This document shows, one piece after another, positions 24,361 to 35,038 of a DNA stretch of 64,000 bases; position 1 is the first letter of the stretch, and each line of letters opens with the position of its first letter. The DNA comes from Aspidiotus rigidus. Lineage: Eukaryota > Arthropoda > Insecta > Hemiptera > Diaspididae. Location: positions 16,590,501 to 16,654,500 of the forward strand of contig JAVHKY010000025.1 in NCBI GenBank assembly GCA_035079385.1, written 5' to 3'. The notes under the pieces are model-generated. The model made no database searches and was not told where the DNA came from. It worked only from the letters and a program-made list of their open reading frames with translations. The position numbers were made by a program, and so were the translations under genes.

Positions 24361-24506
24361 TACATCTTTTGCGTCCATTTCCTTCTTCATTACCTCAGCG
24401 GAAAATGTAAATACATGGTTCCATGTCCCTGTTTTTTGCAGCATACATGGAACCAGATTACTTGGGATGAGTTCTCCATCTTGCCCGATCTCATGGAGAG
24501 ACCGTT

Positions 24507-26486
24507 TTAACTCACCCTACTCACGCCTCCACGCATCACACTCCAAGAAGGGAAGCAGTGGTCCATCATCTCGATCCTGAACACAGTGTGAACACAACTT
24601 TCGCTCCACTTCACTATTTTGTGTAGGTACTTGTTGAAACACTCATGGGCACTCATCATTTGTGTAAGATGAAAATTCAAGTGGCCATGGTCTTGGTTCA
24701 TCTACTCGTCAAGATCGCGTATTAGCACGCGGGTCAACTCGCTTTTTTCTGTCTCAGAGAGTCGCTCTTCCTGCTCGGCATGCAAGAAGCGTCTGGCCCT
24801 GCTTGACCCGTAAGGCTTGTCTGATGGTCCTTGTCTCCTTCTTTGCATTGAACACCATTGCTCGCTCTTCTGCCAACAGATCAATTGGCGGTGTCCGTGC
24901 TAAAACACGCAAAGAGCAGCCATCGACACAACACGGTAGGCATGAACATACCTGAACGCAGCTCTTCGTTGGATTCTTTCCATTTCTCTTCTTCTGTACT
25001 CAATCTTCATGGAGTCGGCCCACATTGGGGCTCCATAAAGGAGAACTGACTTTGCTAGGCTCATGTACAGTCCTCCCTTAATTTCTCTTGGTCCTCCTTG
25101 GTTTGACAATAGGTGGGACAAACGTGTCAAAACACTGGAAACTTTTTCCACCACTTTCTCAACAACTCACAGGTTCTTCAGAGCAGTTAAACGAGGGGTT
25201 GCAGGGAACCTGTTTTAAGAGGCACTTGGGATCTGAAAAATGTAGGTTGTAACGTCACTAGGCTGATCACAGGGCCCGCCCTCAAGCTATATGTAATAGG
25301 CAGGGGGACTTGTGAAGAAAACAGATCTATGACGTCATCAGATTGTGACGTCACAGGCCCTGTCCGAACGTTTTTTCCGAAAAACCCCCGATAAAACAGG
25401 TTCCCTGTTAAGAATATGGGGCGCGTGGGGTTTGAAAAATGTAGATTGTGACGACACAAGGCTGACTTATGATGTTATCAAATTGTAACGTCACAGTCCC
25501 CGCCCCCCAAGCTATATATGATAGGGAGGGGACTTGAAAAAAAAAGGCTGACGTCACAGACCCCGTCCGGACGTTTTTTCCGAAAAGCCCCCGATAAAAC
25601 AGGTTCTCTGTTAAAAATATGGGGCACGTGGGATTTGAAAAATGCAGATTGTCACGTCACAAGCCAGACTTATGATGTTATAAAATTGTGACGTCACAGT
25701 CCCCGCCCCCAAGGTATACATGATAGATAGGCGACTTGAAAAAAAAACTGATCTATGGCGTCATCAAATTGAGATATCGCAAAGCTGACCTACTATGACG
25801 TCAAAGACCCCGCCCCCAAGCTATATATAATAGGCAGGGGGATTTGGAGAAAAAACAGATCAATGACGTCATCAGATTGTGACGTCACAGGCCCCGCCTC
25901 CCAAGCTATATATAATACGAGGAGGACTTGGAAAAATTTCGACCGAGATATATGTGATAGGAGGGGGACTTGGAAAATTTTCAAGCTCCAAGATTTGCCG
26001 GTCGGACGGGCGGAGGATATTTCTTTCGACCCCCCCCGATACATTAGGTTTCCTATTAAAATGGTACCGAACGCTGAGCTTGCTTTCGAAACAGAGCTTC
26101 AGGTGCTCCAGTATCTTCTTAGTCTCGATGTCCATACATTGCAGACGAAAGGGGAGTGGATAAAACTTTCGACGGATCTTCCGTCTTGTCAACTGCCAAG
26201 CCTAATGTAGCCGACTTGATCCAACGGGTGAGAGCCTCTAAGGCTTGGTTCACTTTGGTCTTCACCACGACAACTGTGACGGCCGAGCCAACCACCAGAG
26301 TGTCGTTAGTGTAGCATGTGAGCTCCACCTTGGTGGCAGCCTCGTCGCAAATAGGGCATTAAGTGCGATGTTCCACGTAGAAGGGTCCAAGACAGAGCCG
26401 TAAGGGATACCGCGAGATACACTTCTTCTCATTTTGCCACCAAACGTCTCTGCTTCGGCCTTTTTACTAATGAAATATAAAGACAT
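24507..26486 (-). pseudogene. LINE reverse transcriptase remnant, copy 2
   Basis: Frames scattered over 24507-25154 and 26119-26486 match the R1-like protein at 1022-2873. The YADD box position reads CYTNDTLVV, so one catalytic aspartate is changed to asparagine and the alanine to threonine. There are many frameshifts, and a 0.87-kb insertion splits the thumb region. Dead copy. Confidence 0.75.
25184..26058. mobile_element. MITE-like insertion with about 200-bp repeated modules
   Basis: Interrupts LINE copy 2. The left end TTAAACGAGG then GCAGGGAACCTGTTTTAAG is shared with 44045-44349, and the right end (GGTTTCCTATTA) is the inverted counterpart. Inside, internal terminus-like blocks (AAACAGGTTCCCTGTTAA near 25397 and AAACAGGTTCTCTGTTAAA near 25597) separate units of about 200 bp, as if copies had inserted or amplified next to each other. 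Each unit carries TGACGTCA-type sites, a CCCCGCCCCC-like box and GCTATATATAATAGG. No ORF. Confidence 0.7.
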
Positions 26487-26490
26487 GAAA

Positions 26491-27512
26491 CTTGATCTTC
26501 ATTTATTTGGCTACGCCAGAAAATTTTTCTTACGAGGTCCTATGGACTTTCTAATTACTCCAGACATTATGATATACGATATAAATAGTACCTATACGAT
26601 CAGATAGAATAAGGATTAATAGTATATTACGTATCAGTGGCGGAACGGAATTGGTTCCCTTCCAACACTGATACGTACGATGTTTTAATGCAAGATGGGA
26701 GGAAAGGTTCTGTGCACTTTGCATTGGCAGCACTGTCACGCTAGCACGAGATTCAACGACTGTAGTCGCGCGCATAATAATTCATCAAGCAGAAAAGACG
26801 AGCTTTCCACTACAAAAACCTTCGCAGAAACACAGCCTTTCCGACCATCTTGCATTAAATATATTAATTACAATCAGTCTTGAGAAATTCGAATACGCTA
26901 GATTGCTGAAAGAAAAAATTCTGGGTTAAATGTAACTCGTAGGGAAGAGTGAAAAGTAAGGGAGCAAATGCTAGAAACAATTACAAATAGAGTTGCATAA
27001 ATATAATAAAAGAGAAGAAAAAAAAGATGGGAGCGAAAACGCTAGTAACAGAAATTTCTATAATAAGAAAGCAAAATGCTAATTAATAATTACAAAGGTA
27101 ATAAAATAACCTAAGAATATAAAGATGCTGTGAGAAAAATAAATTTCCCAGCAAAAAAAGTTTCCCGTAAAAATAAGAGAATCGAAGATAAGAGGCGAAG
27201 AGAAAAAAAAGACCTCAAAGAAAAAGAAATATTTCAATTATTATTGAGAACAATTCAATAGCGATTTCTCGCTCGATTCGTCCTTTACCTATCTAATGAG
27301 ACGGCCTAATTACCTAAAAAGAAGAAAACTGTATGAGATACCTACTGCGTTCGGGGTAGGTTTTTTATCTAGTAAAAAATGAACGACTCTAAATCTCGAA
27401 AAAGAATAGTGTAACGAACCTATATAATGCTGATAAGACGCGATCAACGAATGCGGTCGTGGAGAAAAGATAGCCACAAGCGAACTCGTCGCTGGACAGT
27501 GTAGATAATATA
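26491..27512. other. No gene recognised
   Basis: Non-coding. CAGTGGCGGAACGG near 26634 resembles one end of a hAT-like MITE, but no partner end was found. Confidence 0.35.
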
Positions 27513-27796
27513 TGTAAAATCAATTTACTTGATTCGTAAATTTTTCTTTATTAATATAACGATGTACAAAATAACATGCGTGTGAATCGTTAAATTAAGG
27601 ATTAATATCACCGAGTCTAAAAACGAATAATTTGTTGTAATATAAACGAACTTGTTCATCAGAGAGTACAGCTATTCGACTGATTAGAAAAGGTTCCTTC
27701 AATGTACGAGACCAGCCGAATAGACAGATAAGAGAGTGAACAATCGTACACACGATTGTTCGTGAAATTAGGTGGTGTAAGTACCTAAATTTTACA
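27513..27796 (-). repeat. 3' LTR of Gypsy element
   Basis: 284-bp terminal repeat starting TGTAAAATCAATTTACTTG and ending TAAATTTTACA. Preceded on the sense strand by a purine-rich GGTGGGGGGA tract (polypurine tract). Confidence 0.95.
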
Positions 27797-27812
27797 TCCC
27801 CCCACCAAGGGA
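27797..27812 (-). promoter_or_regulatory. Polypurine tract
   Basis: On the minus strand GGTGGGGGGA directly precedes the 3' LTR start TGTAAAA. This is the expected priming site for plus-strand DNA synthesis. Confidence 0.75.
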
Positions 27813-27855
27813 CAAAGAAAAATTTAAATGCAATAGGACGACAAGATCCATGTTT

Positions 27856-30800
27856 TTAAAGGCTATTTACTGGTATAAATTTGGATACATGGAAAAGCCT
27901 TTTTTCGCGCTCAGATGAGCCGCATGCTAACCTGTACACAGATTTTGATAGACATTCAATTATTGGGAATGGACCAATTCGGATGGGATCCAATTTTTGC
28001 CTATTTAGTTTATTGCCATTTTCAACGTAGACAAGATCGCCCAACTTGAATTCGTGGTCGATTTTGTTAAGATCATACCTACTTTTATTTTTTTGATGAT
28101 GTTTTAGTGTGTTGTGGTAGGCTTTTAATCGATCCGTGTCTAGATCTGAAAAAGGTTCGAGTGTAGGAGGCAATATTGGAAATTTTGTCCCTTTTAATAG
28201 ATATTCAGGAGCAAATTTGGTTACTGAATGCACTGTTTTATTGTATTCTTCTGCGCATTGTTTAGCGACCGTAGTCCAAGCTCTATCATTATTTTCCTCA
28301 TTTATTCGGCATCTTATCCTATTCACCAAGGTTTGGTTGAGGCGTTCATTAAGACCGAGTGAAAATGCCGCATCAACTGCTGTAAATATGTGATTTATCT
28401 GGTTATCTTTTAGATATTGATCAAAATTATCAGACGTCAAACCACCGTATTGATCAGTGAGAAGAATATCTATTTTGTTATTAGCCTGAACCGAATGAAT
28501 TATTTTTATAAAATCTTCTGTGCTTTGAGTTTTTGACGTAAGTATGTAGGCGAAACGAGTGAAGTGGTCCACTAAGAGATGTAGATACTTCTTAGTTGAC
28601 CTTCTTCCTCCAAAACCTCCTATAGTGTCCAGTGACATTATTTGGAAGGGTTTGGTTGGTGGGCCTAAGTGGCCTAAAAAACCGAAACTCTTGCCTTTTC
28701 GAGTTTTATTTTTTATGCATATCTCGCAGTTTTTAGTTATCTGTTTTATTGTTTTATAAATATTTTTAGCACAGTAAAGCGGCGTTATCATTCTTATCAG
28801 ACAATCAGTTCCTACATGTCCTAACTGATTATGTATTCTGGTTATTAATACTCTTGCACCCTCTTCCGAAAGGATGATTTGTTTTTTATTATTACTTTTT
28901 TTGTAAACTATCCCATTTTCTACAAAGTGGTCTTTATTTTTTATTACTTGCTTTTGATCACTTAAGATCTCATTTATGGTGAACAGATTCACCGTACACA
29001 AAATATCATCGCCGGTAACTTCCCCCGAGTCAAAAAACGGATTTCTGGAAAGACAGTCTGCTTCCTCATTTGATTTACCAGGGTTATAAATTATATTGAA
29101 ATCAAATTGTGAAAGAAAATTCATCATATCCCCCAACTCCTCATCTGTTCTAACATTCACTCCCAGGTTTTCCAGGGGTTTGTGGTCTGAATAGACAGTG
29201 AAATGATTGCCCAGCAGCCAATACTGCCAAAATTTCACGGCTTCTTTGATGGCTAGACACTCTAGAAATACGGCTTTTTTCTTTTTCTGCCCCTCCGTAA
29301 GTTTTTTTGAAAAATACGCGACAGGTTTTATTGACCCGTCTTTTTGTATTTGTTTTAGAACGGCACCGATACCCTCTATACTAGCGTCAGTGTATATCAG
29401 AATTGGTTTTAATCGATCAAAGATCGCCAATATCGGTTGGGATGTTAGATACTTTTTTATTTTTATAAATGAGTTTTCACATTCTTGACTCCATTTAAAA
29501 TCTACATTCTTGCGAAGGAGATTATGGAAAGGCTCCAATATCTTAGCAGCATCTTTTATATATTTGTGATAAAAATTAATTTTACCTAACAGCTGCCGAA
29601 TGTTTTTTTTATTTTTAGGTGTTGGAAAATTTTGTATGGAAATAACATTATCATACATAGGTTTTATGGTATTTTTGGACAATTCGTGTCCCAGGTATTT
29701 TACTTTCTTTACAGCAAATGAGCATTTAGTAAATTTTATTTTGAATCCCTCATTTTGTATTGCCTTAAAGACCTGTTCAATGTGCTGTACATGCTCATCG
29801 AATGATTTAGAAAAAATGAGTATATCATCGATATAATTGGTACAAAACTTTGATAAGTTGTTCCTACGTATGATACCAGAAAGAATTCTTTGATAAGTAG
29901 GTGATGCGATTTTTATACCGAAGGGTAAACAAGTCCATTGGTAATGACCCTCTTGGGTCACGAAACCCGTTTTATACCTATCTTTTGTTCTTACTGGAAT
30001 TGACCAAAAGGCCGAATTCATATCAATGACACTAAACCATTCGCATTCAGCTGTTTGTACAATTACGTCGTCGATTGTAGGGAAAGGAAAAGTCTCAGGA
30101 ACAATCAACTTGTTTAGTGCACGGAAATCGCAGCACATCCTATTCTTTTTTCCCTCTGCCTTTCGAAAGGCCATGGTCACAGGGGCCGCAAAAGGGGAGC
30201 AGGATTCCTCTATCAGACCGGCTTTCAGAAGTTCAGCTACCTGCTGTTCAATCTCAAGCTGATCTTCTAGTGAACAACGATAAGGCTTCCTTGCAATAAA
30301 TTTATTTTCAAAAAGTTTTATATGAGCTTCCTGCTCTGAAAAGTTGCCTACGTCGTAGCGATTTCGAGCAAATAGGGTTTCGTATTTATCAATTAAACCT
30401 TCTATTTTATTTTTTTTAATAGGATCTAAATGTTCAGTTTCAGCTTGGAACTGCTCGATTGGCATAAATTCATTCCAATTGACTGTGATTATTGGGGTGT
30501 TTATTATTTCTTTGGGTTTATTTGTATTATTTTTGAATTCATCCTCGTCTATAGTCTGCGTAATATTTAATTTATAGTCCTGATTTAGACGGAATATTTG
30601 GATGCAATCTAATCCGAGGAGAACATCATAATGAAAATCTTCATCTTGTATAACAAAAAACCAAATTTCTTTTTCTATATTCATTATTTTTGTTTTTAGT
30701 TTTATTACTCCAGTTAGGAGTCGTACTCCACCCAGCGTTCTACAGGAATAGGGTTTTAGAGGAATTATATATTTTTTTAGTTCGTTTACGAACTTAGAAT

Positions 30801-30894
30801 TTATCATTGATACGTTTGCACCGCCGTCATAGAGAGCTTGAGCGGGGCAGTCCTCTGCTAATATCTGTAGAACGATGAGAGGAGTCAAAGTTAG
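27856..30894 (-). CDS. pol: Gypsy Pol polyprotein (PR-RT-RH-IN)
   Basis: About 1010-residue polyprotein that copies and integrates the element. Domains in order: aspartic protease with ALYDGGANVSMI near residue 20 (DGG where DSG or DTG is usual); reverse transcriptase with VIDMNSAFWSIPV and the catalytic NYIDDILIF (about 360); RNase H starting YTDASIEGIGAVL (about 500); integrase with an H-x4-H and C-x2-C zinc module (HNQLGH...CEIC, about 690-730), a core with SLDTIGG, LLTDQYGG and LNERLNQTL (D, D, E), and a C-terminal GDLVYV...IGPFPI module. No stop or frameshift. There is no ATG at the 5' end; the frame is -1 relative to gag and opens at the slippery site, so it should be made as a Gag-Pol fusion. 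Confidence 0.95.
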   Translation of the reverse strand, partial: LTLTPLIVLQILAEDCPAQALYDGGANVSMINSKFVNELKKYIIPLKPYSCRTLGGVRLLTGVIKLKTKIMNIEKEIWFFVIQDEDFHYDVLLGLDCIQIFRLNQDYKLNITQTIDEDEFKNNTNKPKEIINTPIITVNWNEFMPIEQFQAETEHLDPIKKNKIEGLIDKYETLFARNRYDVGNFSEQEAHIKLFENKFIARKPYRCSLEDQLEIEQQVAELLKAGLIEESCSPFAAPVTMAFRKAEGKKNRMCCDFRALNKLIVPETFPFPTIDDVIVQTAECEWFSVIDMNSAFWSIPVRTKDRYKTGFVTQEGHYQWTCLPFGIKIASPTYQRILSGIIRRNNLSKFCTNYIDDILIFSKSFDEHVQHIEQVFKAIQNEGFKIKFTKCSFAVKKVKYLGHELSKNTIKPMYDNVISIQNFPTPKNKKNIRQLLGKINFYHKYIKDAAKILEPFHNLLRKNVDFKWSQECENSFIKIKKYLTSQPILAIFDRLKPILIYTDASIEGIGAVLKQIQKDGSIKPVAYFSKKLTEGQKKKKAVFLECLAIKEAVKFWQYWLLGNHFTVYSDHKPLENLGVNVRTDEELGDMMNFLSQFDFNIIYNPGKSNEEADCLSRNPFFDSGEVTGDDILCTVNLFTINEILSDQKQVIKNKDHFVENGIVYKKSNNKKQIILSEEGARVLITRIHNQLGHVGTDCLIRMITPLYCAKNIYKTIKQITKNCEICIKNKTRKGKSFGFLGHLGPPTKPFQIMSLDTIGGFGGRRSTKKYLHLLVDHFTRFAYILTSKTQSTEDFIKIIHSVQANNKIDILLTDQYGGLTSDNFDQYLKDNQINHIFTAVDAAFSLGLNERLNQTLVNRIRCRINEENNDRAWTTVAKQCAEEYNKTVHSVTKFAPEYLLKGTKFPILPPTLEPFSDLDTDRLKAYHNTLKHHQKNKSRYDLNKIDHEFKLGDLVYVENGNKLNRQKLDPIRIGPFPIIECLSKSVYRLACGSSEREKRLFHVSKFIPVNSL

Positions 30895-32027
30895 TTTTTT
30901 TGATTAGGGATAGAATTTAATACGTCCTGCAGTTCTGCATTGTTTGCAACACGTATGGGTTTTTCAAGATCCCGGTGTGCCTTTTTAAATGGCTCTAATT
31001 TATTTTCTGGGTTATTAGGGTTGCTCCAGCATTTAGCTTCCGGATGAAAACGATTACGCTGACCTAATTTTTCACAAATAGAGCAAGGTTTGTAATTTAC
31101 TTTATTTTGTTTCTTATTAACTGTTGACTTACCCGTCTTTTCCTTATCAGAGACTGTTGTCACCATATTTTCAAGACTACCTAGAGCGGCCATTAGGTCA
31201 CCCTGATTTTGGATATCGGGTCTATCCAGCCGGTCACGTACATTGCTAGGAAGACCTACGATTACAAGATTAATCCTAGCGATCTCTGGGAGAGACGGCT
31301 CTACATCTAGGAGTAATTAAATTTTTTTAAGGGCGTAATCGGTAAAGGCGCCCGCGAGATATGAAAACGAATACGCGTATACAATGTCCGACCACCCTTT
31401 ATTTTCAAAATTTTCGAGAAAGCTGACTCTCCAACTACCCCATGTACCCTCCAGGCCAACCGTCCGGTAGCAAATATCGTACCAATCGGACGCCGGACCA
31501 TCGAGGAATAATCTTAATGCTTCGGAAAAACGATGTTCCGGAAGAGACATTCGAGTTGCCTCTTTCTGAAAAATATTAAGCCATACCGTGGCGTTCTGTT
31601 TTTTTCCCGAAAATTTTGTACAAACCATTTCCTTTGTTAATGAAGTGAACGATTTTTGAGGAACGATAGGTTCGGGTTTCTCGTTCGTCCGAAGTTGTGG
31701 ATTCGGCGTGAGTGGCGCTGTTTCATCGAGAAATATTTTTCGAAATATTACATTTTCGTCTTCATCAAGGTAGATTTTAAGCAGATCTTCATTTGGTGTA
31801 ATTTTTATCTTCCGGGTTTTCCCGCGCTTGTCCAGCTGCTTCAGCGCTTGCTCGATTGAAGGGTGCTTGGCTAATTCTGGATGCATCGAAATTGGTTGAG
31901 ATTCGACCGGAAAACTGTATGCGGTTGATTCACCAACGATCTGAATAGATTTCACATTACGAACATTTGATTTCGAATCTGATAGCGACGCCTCACAGGC
32001 CAACAAGAATTGAATCTTCACCGACAT
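30891..32027 (-). pseudogene. gag: Gypsy Gag with one in-frame stop
   Basis: Structural capsid/nucleocapsid protein of the element. The first ATG is at 32027. The frame is interrupted once, by TAA at 31317-31319 after ...ALKKI, then continues in the same frame (LLLDVEPSLPEIARINLVIV...) through a C-terminal CSICEKLGQRNRFHPEAKCW Cys-Cys-His-Cys motif to its stop at 30891-30893. The C-terminal CCHC marks the nucleocapsid. With pol intact and LTRs alike, the single nonsense change is either recent or a sequencing error; it lies just after an A7 run. Confidence 0.85.
30894..30900 (-). promoter_or_regulatory. -1 ribosomal frameshift site A-AAA-AAC
   Basis: The gag frame ends CAA AAA AAC TAA. The heptamer A AAA AAC fits the X-XXY-YYZ rule in the gag frame and lies directly before the stop. 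Slipping back one base continues into CTA ACT TTG ACT, which is exactly the pol frame. A downstream pseudoknot was not modelled. Confidence 0.75.
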
Positions 32028-32080
32028 TCTAATTGTGTTCACGTTTCTCGACACGACGATACACGAAAAATTTAACGATT

Positions 32081-32364
32081 TGTAAAATCAATTTACTTGA
32101 TTCGTAAATTTTTCTTTATTAATATAACGATGTACAAAATAACATGCGTGTGAATCGTTAAATTAAGGATTAATATCACCGAGTCTAAAAACGAATAATT
32201 TGTTGTAATATAAACGAACTTGTTCATCAGAGAGTACAGCTATTCGACTGATTAGAAAAGGTTCCTTCAATGTACGAGACCAGCCGAATAGACAGATAAG
32301 AGAGTGAACAATCGTACACACGATTGTTCGTGAAATTAGGTGGTGTAAGTACCTAAATTTTACA
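32081..32364 (-). repeat. 5' LTR of Gypsy element
   Basis: Matches 27513-27796 over the full length. The element's promoter and polyadenylation signals should lie here. I did not find a classic TGG-type tRNA primer-binding site just inside. Confidence 0.95.
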
Positions 32365-32397
32365 TATACATATAAAAAATACTAAAAAAGAAGAACG

Positions 32398-32443
<46 letters not shown>

Positions 32444-33236
32444 TGTGATGAGAAAACCTGAAGCGCACTCGGCACTGCGTTTAGCTCACCAGTTGAAAAG
32501 AAAGGGGTAAGGTAAGACAATCTCAAGCGCACTCAGCGCTGCGTTTCCTTACCTGCGAAAATGATAAATAATAAACTAAAACAAAAGAGAGAAAGAGAGA
32601 GAGAGAGGTGAATAACTTCTAGTGAACTCGTCGCTGATATTAGTTCACCAAGAAGAAAGAAGAAAGAAGAAGGAAAGAAACAAAGAAAGATAGGAGAAAA
32701 GGGATAGCGATGAAAGTCATATATAAAAACTGTTCGGGTGCCATGTCGAGAAAGATAAGAAGTGAACTTGTCTTTCTTCGAATAAATTAAACGGTAAGTA
32801 AGAGGCATTCATTGCATAATATCAGAGAAGTACTTGTACGTTCCAAACGCGTACTTTCTGTGCGAGTAGGAATGCTACACAATTGTAAATAGTTGAAAAT
32901 TATTGTGAGAAATACAGTGGACTAATCCGTGAGCCGCAGGCATAATACTCGCCTTCCGCGACATAATGTGGATACCAAAGAACGAAAACAACCCACGACA
33001 ATGTCACGTTATCGTCTATTGATATCATTATTGTAAAAAATTGTTTGCTGTGTTGCATACAACTATATCACGATATCGGGTATTGTTTCAAAATATATTA
33101 GCGTTCGCTACAGAGTATTTTCTTTTTTTTCTGGAAATGCTCACCATTAAAATCCGATGTGAAAAAAGAGCTTTCGTAGACATGGATATATCTTTGTGCC
33201 TACTGTGCTGCTGAAATAAAATGATAAGAATACTTG
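32365..33236. other. Simple-sequence-rich spacer
   Basis: Contains (AG)20 at 32402-32441, a second GA-rich run near 32585-32607 and GAAA-rich stretches. No gene was seen. Confidence 0.5.
32402..32441. repeat. (AG)20 microsatellite
   Basis: Twenty uninterrupted AG dinucleotides, followed by GTGTGTG. Confidence 0.95.
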
Positions 33237-33540
33237 GCAAAATGTTAGTCCATTGATCCATTCGGATATTTGACGTCATCTGTAAAATTGTGAAACATGT
33301 AAAATATGTTTTTTTTTTTTTCTTTCCTTCCAAAAATGTACAGAAAATACGAATAGACCTAGGAACTATACCACATATAGACACGAATTCAATTGACGCA
33401 TAAATTTGTTTCAAAGATTTTTATCTTCATGTATTTGTATATTCAATACCTAGGTAGATCCGTCAAAAATTTCAAGATTACAAAATATACATTTTTTTAA
33501 ATGTTTCTGGTTGTAGATGATTCGAATGATAACTGAAGGA
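33237..33540 (+). repeat. Local duplication, copy 1 (upstream of peptide gene)
   Basis: Shares with 34256-34510 the ordered words GACGTCATCTGTA, AAAATATGTTTTTTTT or its variant, CAATTGACGCATAA/CAATTGACACATAA, and GTAGATGATTCGAATGATAA/GTAGGTGATTCGAATGATAA. It is diverged but collinear over about 250 bp. Confidence 0.65.
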
Positions 33541-33577
33541 AAAGAAAAAATGGGTATTTTTTCATGACTTTTTCCCA

Positions 33578-33586
33578 TATAAAAAG
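33578..33586 (+). promoter_or_regulatory. TATA box of secreted-peptide gene (predicted)
   Basis: TATAAAAAG is followed about 30 bp later by a candidate start region (33605-33610). The first exon would end at CTCCAA|GTAAGT (donor from 33675). This is a prediction from signals only. Confidence 0.45.
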
Positions 33587-34255
33587 ACTTTGAATTGGAC
33601 GTTAGAGTATAGTCTCTTGGGTCGTGTCATAGAAGATAGTACTAAATACTACCAACTTTCACACTTCTCTCCAAGTAAGTTTTGCTTTTATTTCTTATGT
33701 GTCATGATCATTTACCTATGAGCACCTGATGTTCTTATAATTGTAAATAATGCACTTTTTCATGTTTCAAAATTTATTGGCAGAAGTCAAAAAAATTCTA
33801 ATTACTTGAACAAGAAATAAAAATGAGGAAGAGGGTCTAAATTTTTAGGTAAATCGAGAATCTCTGAATTGAACTGATTCTCTGCTATTCTCTATACCTT
33901 TTGCTCAACATATATTTTTGGTTGGAAATGAGGATTAGAACGGTTTCTTGTGCTCCGATATTTTCTCATTCTTCAGAAGACCTTAATACTTTACTCGTGA
34001 TAAAAAAATTTTGGTGGTATAATTTAATTTATTGACGAGTCAATGGGTGACTGCTGGAATATTAGCACAGAGGCATGACACGCCTGCTGCCTAAGAAGTC
34101 ATTTTTGCTGACCTGATTTTGATTAATTAGTCACGTTAATCTGCGGTCTATTTTGCAACCTCTCTCCTGTTTGATTCAACATCGCATACAAGTCCGAATC
34201 CTCAATTCATAATCATCCACTTTACTGCTGACATAGAGGTTAAGAAAATTTGACA

Positions 34256-34510
34256 CAATAATTACTTTAATTCATTCGACGTCATCTGTACAATTATGGA
34301 AAATGTAAGATATATAATATACATTTTTTTTTCTCTCAAAATCTATACCTGGAGAACACGATGTGACCTACTCTGCTGAATTTAAGTACCTACAAGTCAT
34401 AAGTTGCAATTGACACATAACCTTTTTAGAATATCTACGCACATAATTTTGCAACAATAGGAAACTTTGCTTTTTCTATTAGTTGTAGGTGATTCGAATG
34501 ATAAAAAAAA
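34256..34510 (+). repeat. Local duplication, copy 2 (intron of peptide gene)
   Basis: Partner of 33237-33540 in direct orientation. It lies inside the predicted first intron, so the segment upstream of the promoter and the intron share ancestry. Confidence 0.65.
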
Positions 34511-34732
34511 AATTCAGGTGCCTGGTGTTTTTGAAACCTTCTCATCATTTTTCGGAATTTTATTCTGAGTATAACAGAAATTTCAATAATTTTGTCAAAA
34601 GTCGACATCTTTTGGTACCCAAAAGTAGATGTCATTCAGCTCAGGTGTTTTCTGAAACATTTTTGTTAGATATGGCTCAAGTAGAGAAAGAAATATGATG
34701 CTACTCCCATAATAATGAATTACATACTTTAT
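34490..34732 (+). repeat. Duplicated intron segment, copy 1
   Basis: Matches 37060-37262 in direct orientation: TTTTATTCTGAGTATAACAG, AGCTCAGGTGTTTTCTGAAA and GTAGAGAAAGAAAT(A/G)TGATGC occur in order with the same spacing. Confidence 0.8.
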
Positions 34733-35038
34733 AACGGGACACTCAATTCATTCTTCTGTCACTTATCAAGAAAATTTTGGTCGCCATTCTTATTTGTACT
34801 TCTATATCTATAATGATTATACATTTTAGATTCATTTCCACCGCTCCTAAAATGAGTTTAGAATTGATTAAGGTGCACCAATAATTAATTTGAACTTCTT
34901 CTCCGTCGACGATCTCTTCAAAAAAAGTGGAGTAGAGGATACAAATTTTAACATTCGTAGGTTATTTGATATTGGACCTACTGAATATTTTTATAATGAA
35001 CCTTCGTTTCTGATCCATCAGCTCTAATAAACGCCAAA

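Larger units (their letters stand above)
24360..26490 (-). mobile_element. R1-like LINE copy 2, interrupted
   Basis: Second, older copy of the LINE at 605-2885, same strand. The end of the RT ORF aligns from about 24420 (LNFHLTQMMSAHECFNKYLH against LNFHLTQVLSGHGCFNKYLH in copy 1) through 25154 and resumes at 26058-26486 after an insertion. It stops near 26490, inside the region upstream of the YADD box. No poly(A) tail was found. Confidence 0.75.
27513..32364 (-). mobile_element. Ty3/Gypsy LTR retrotransposon, nearly intact
   Basis: 4852-bp element transcribed on the minus strand: LTR, gag, pol (PR-RT-RNase H-IN), LTR, with no env-like ORF. Both LTRs are 284 bp, run TGTAAAAT...TTTTACA and show no difference I can detect, so insertion is recent. 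A 4-bp TATA lies on both flanks (27509-27512 and 32365-32368) as target-site duplication. Pol is open throughout; Gag has one in-frame stop. Confidence 0.95.

Noticed and set aside
23599..24510. Several overlapping 60-130-residue frames on both strands
   Set aside because: Mutually overlapping, no motifs, GC-richer composition only; more likely eroded repeat DNA.
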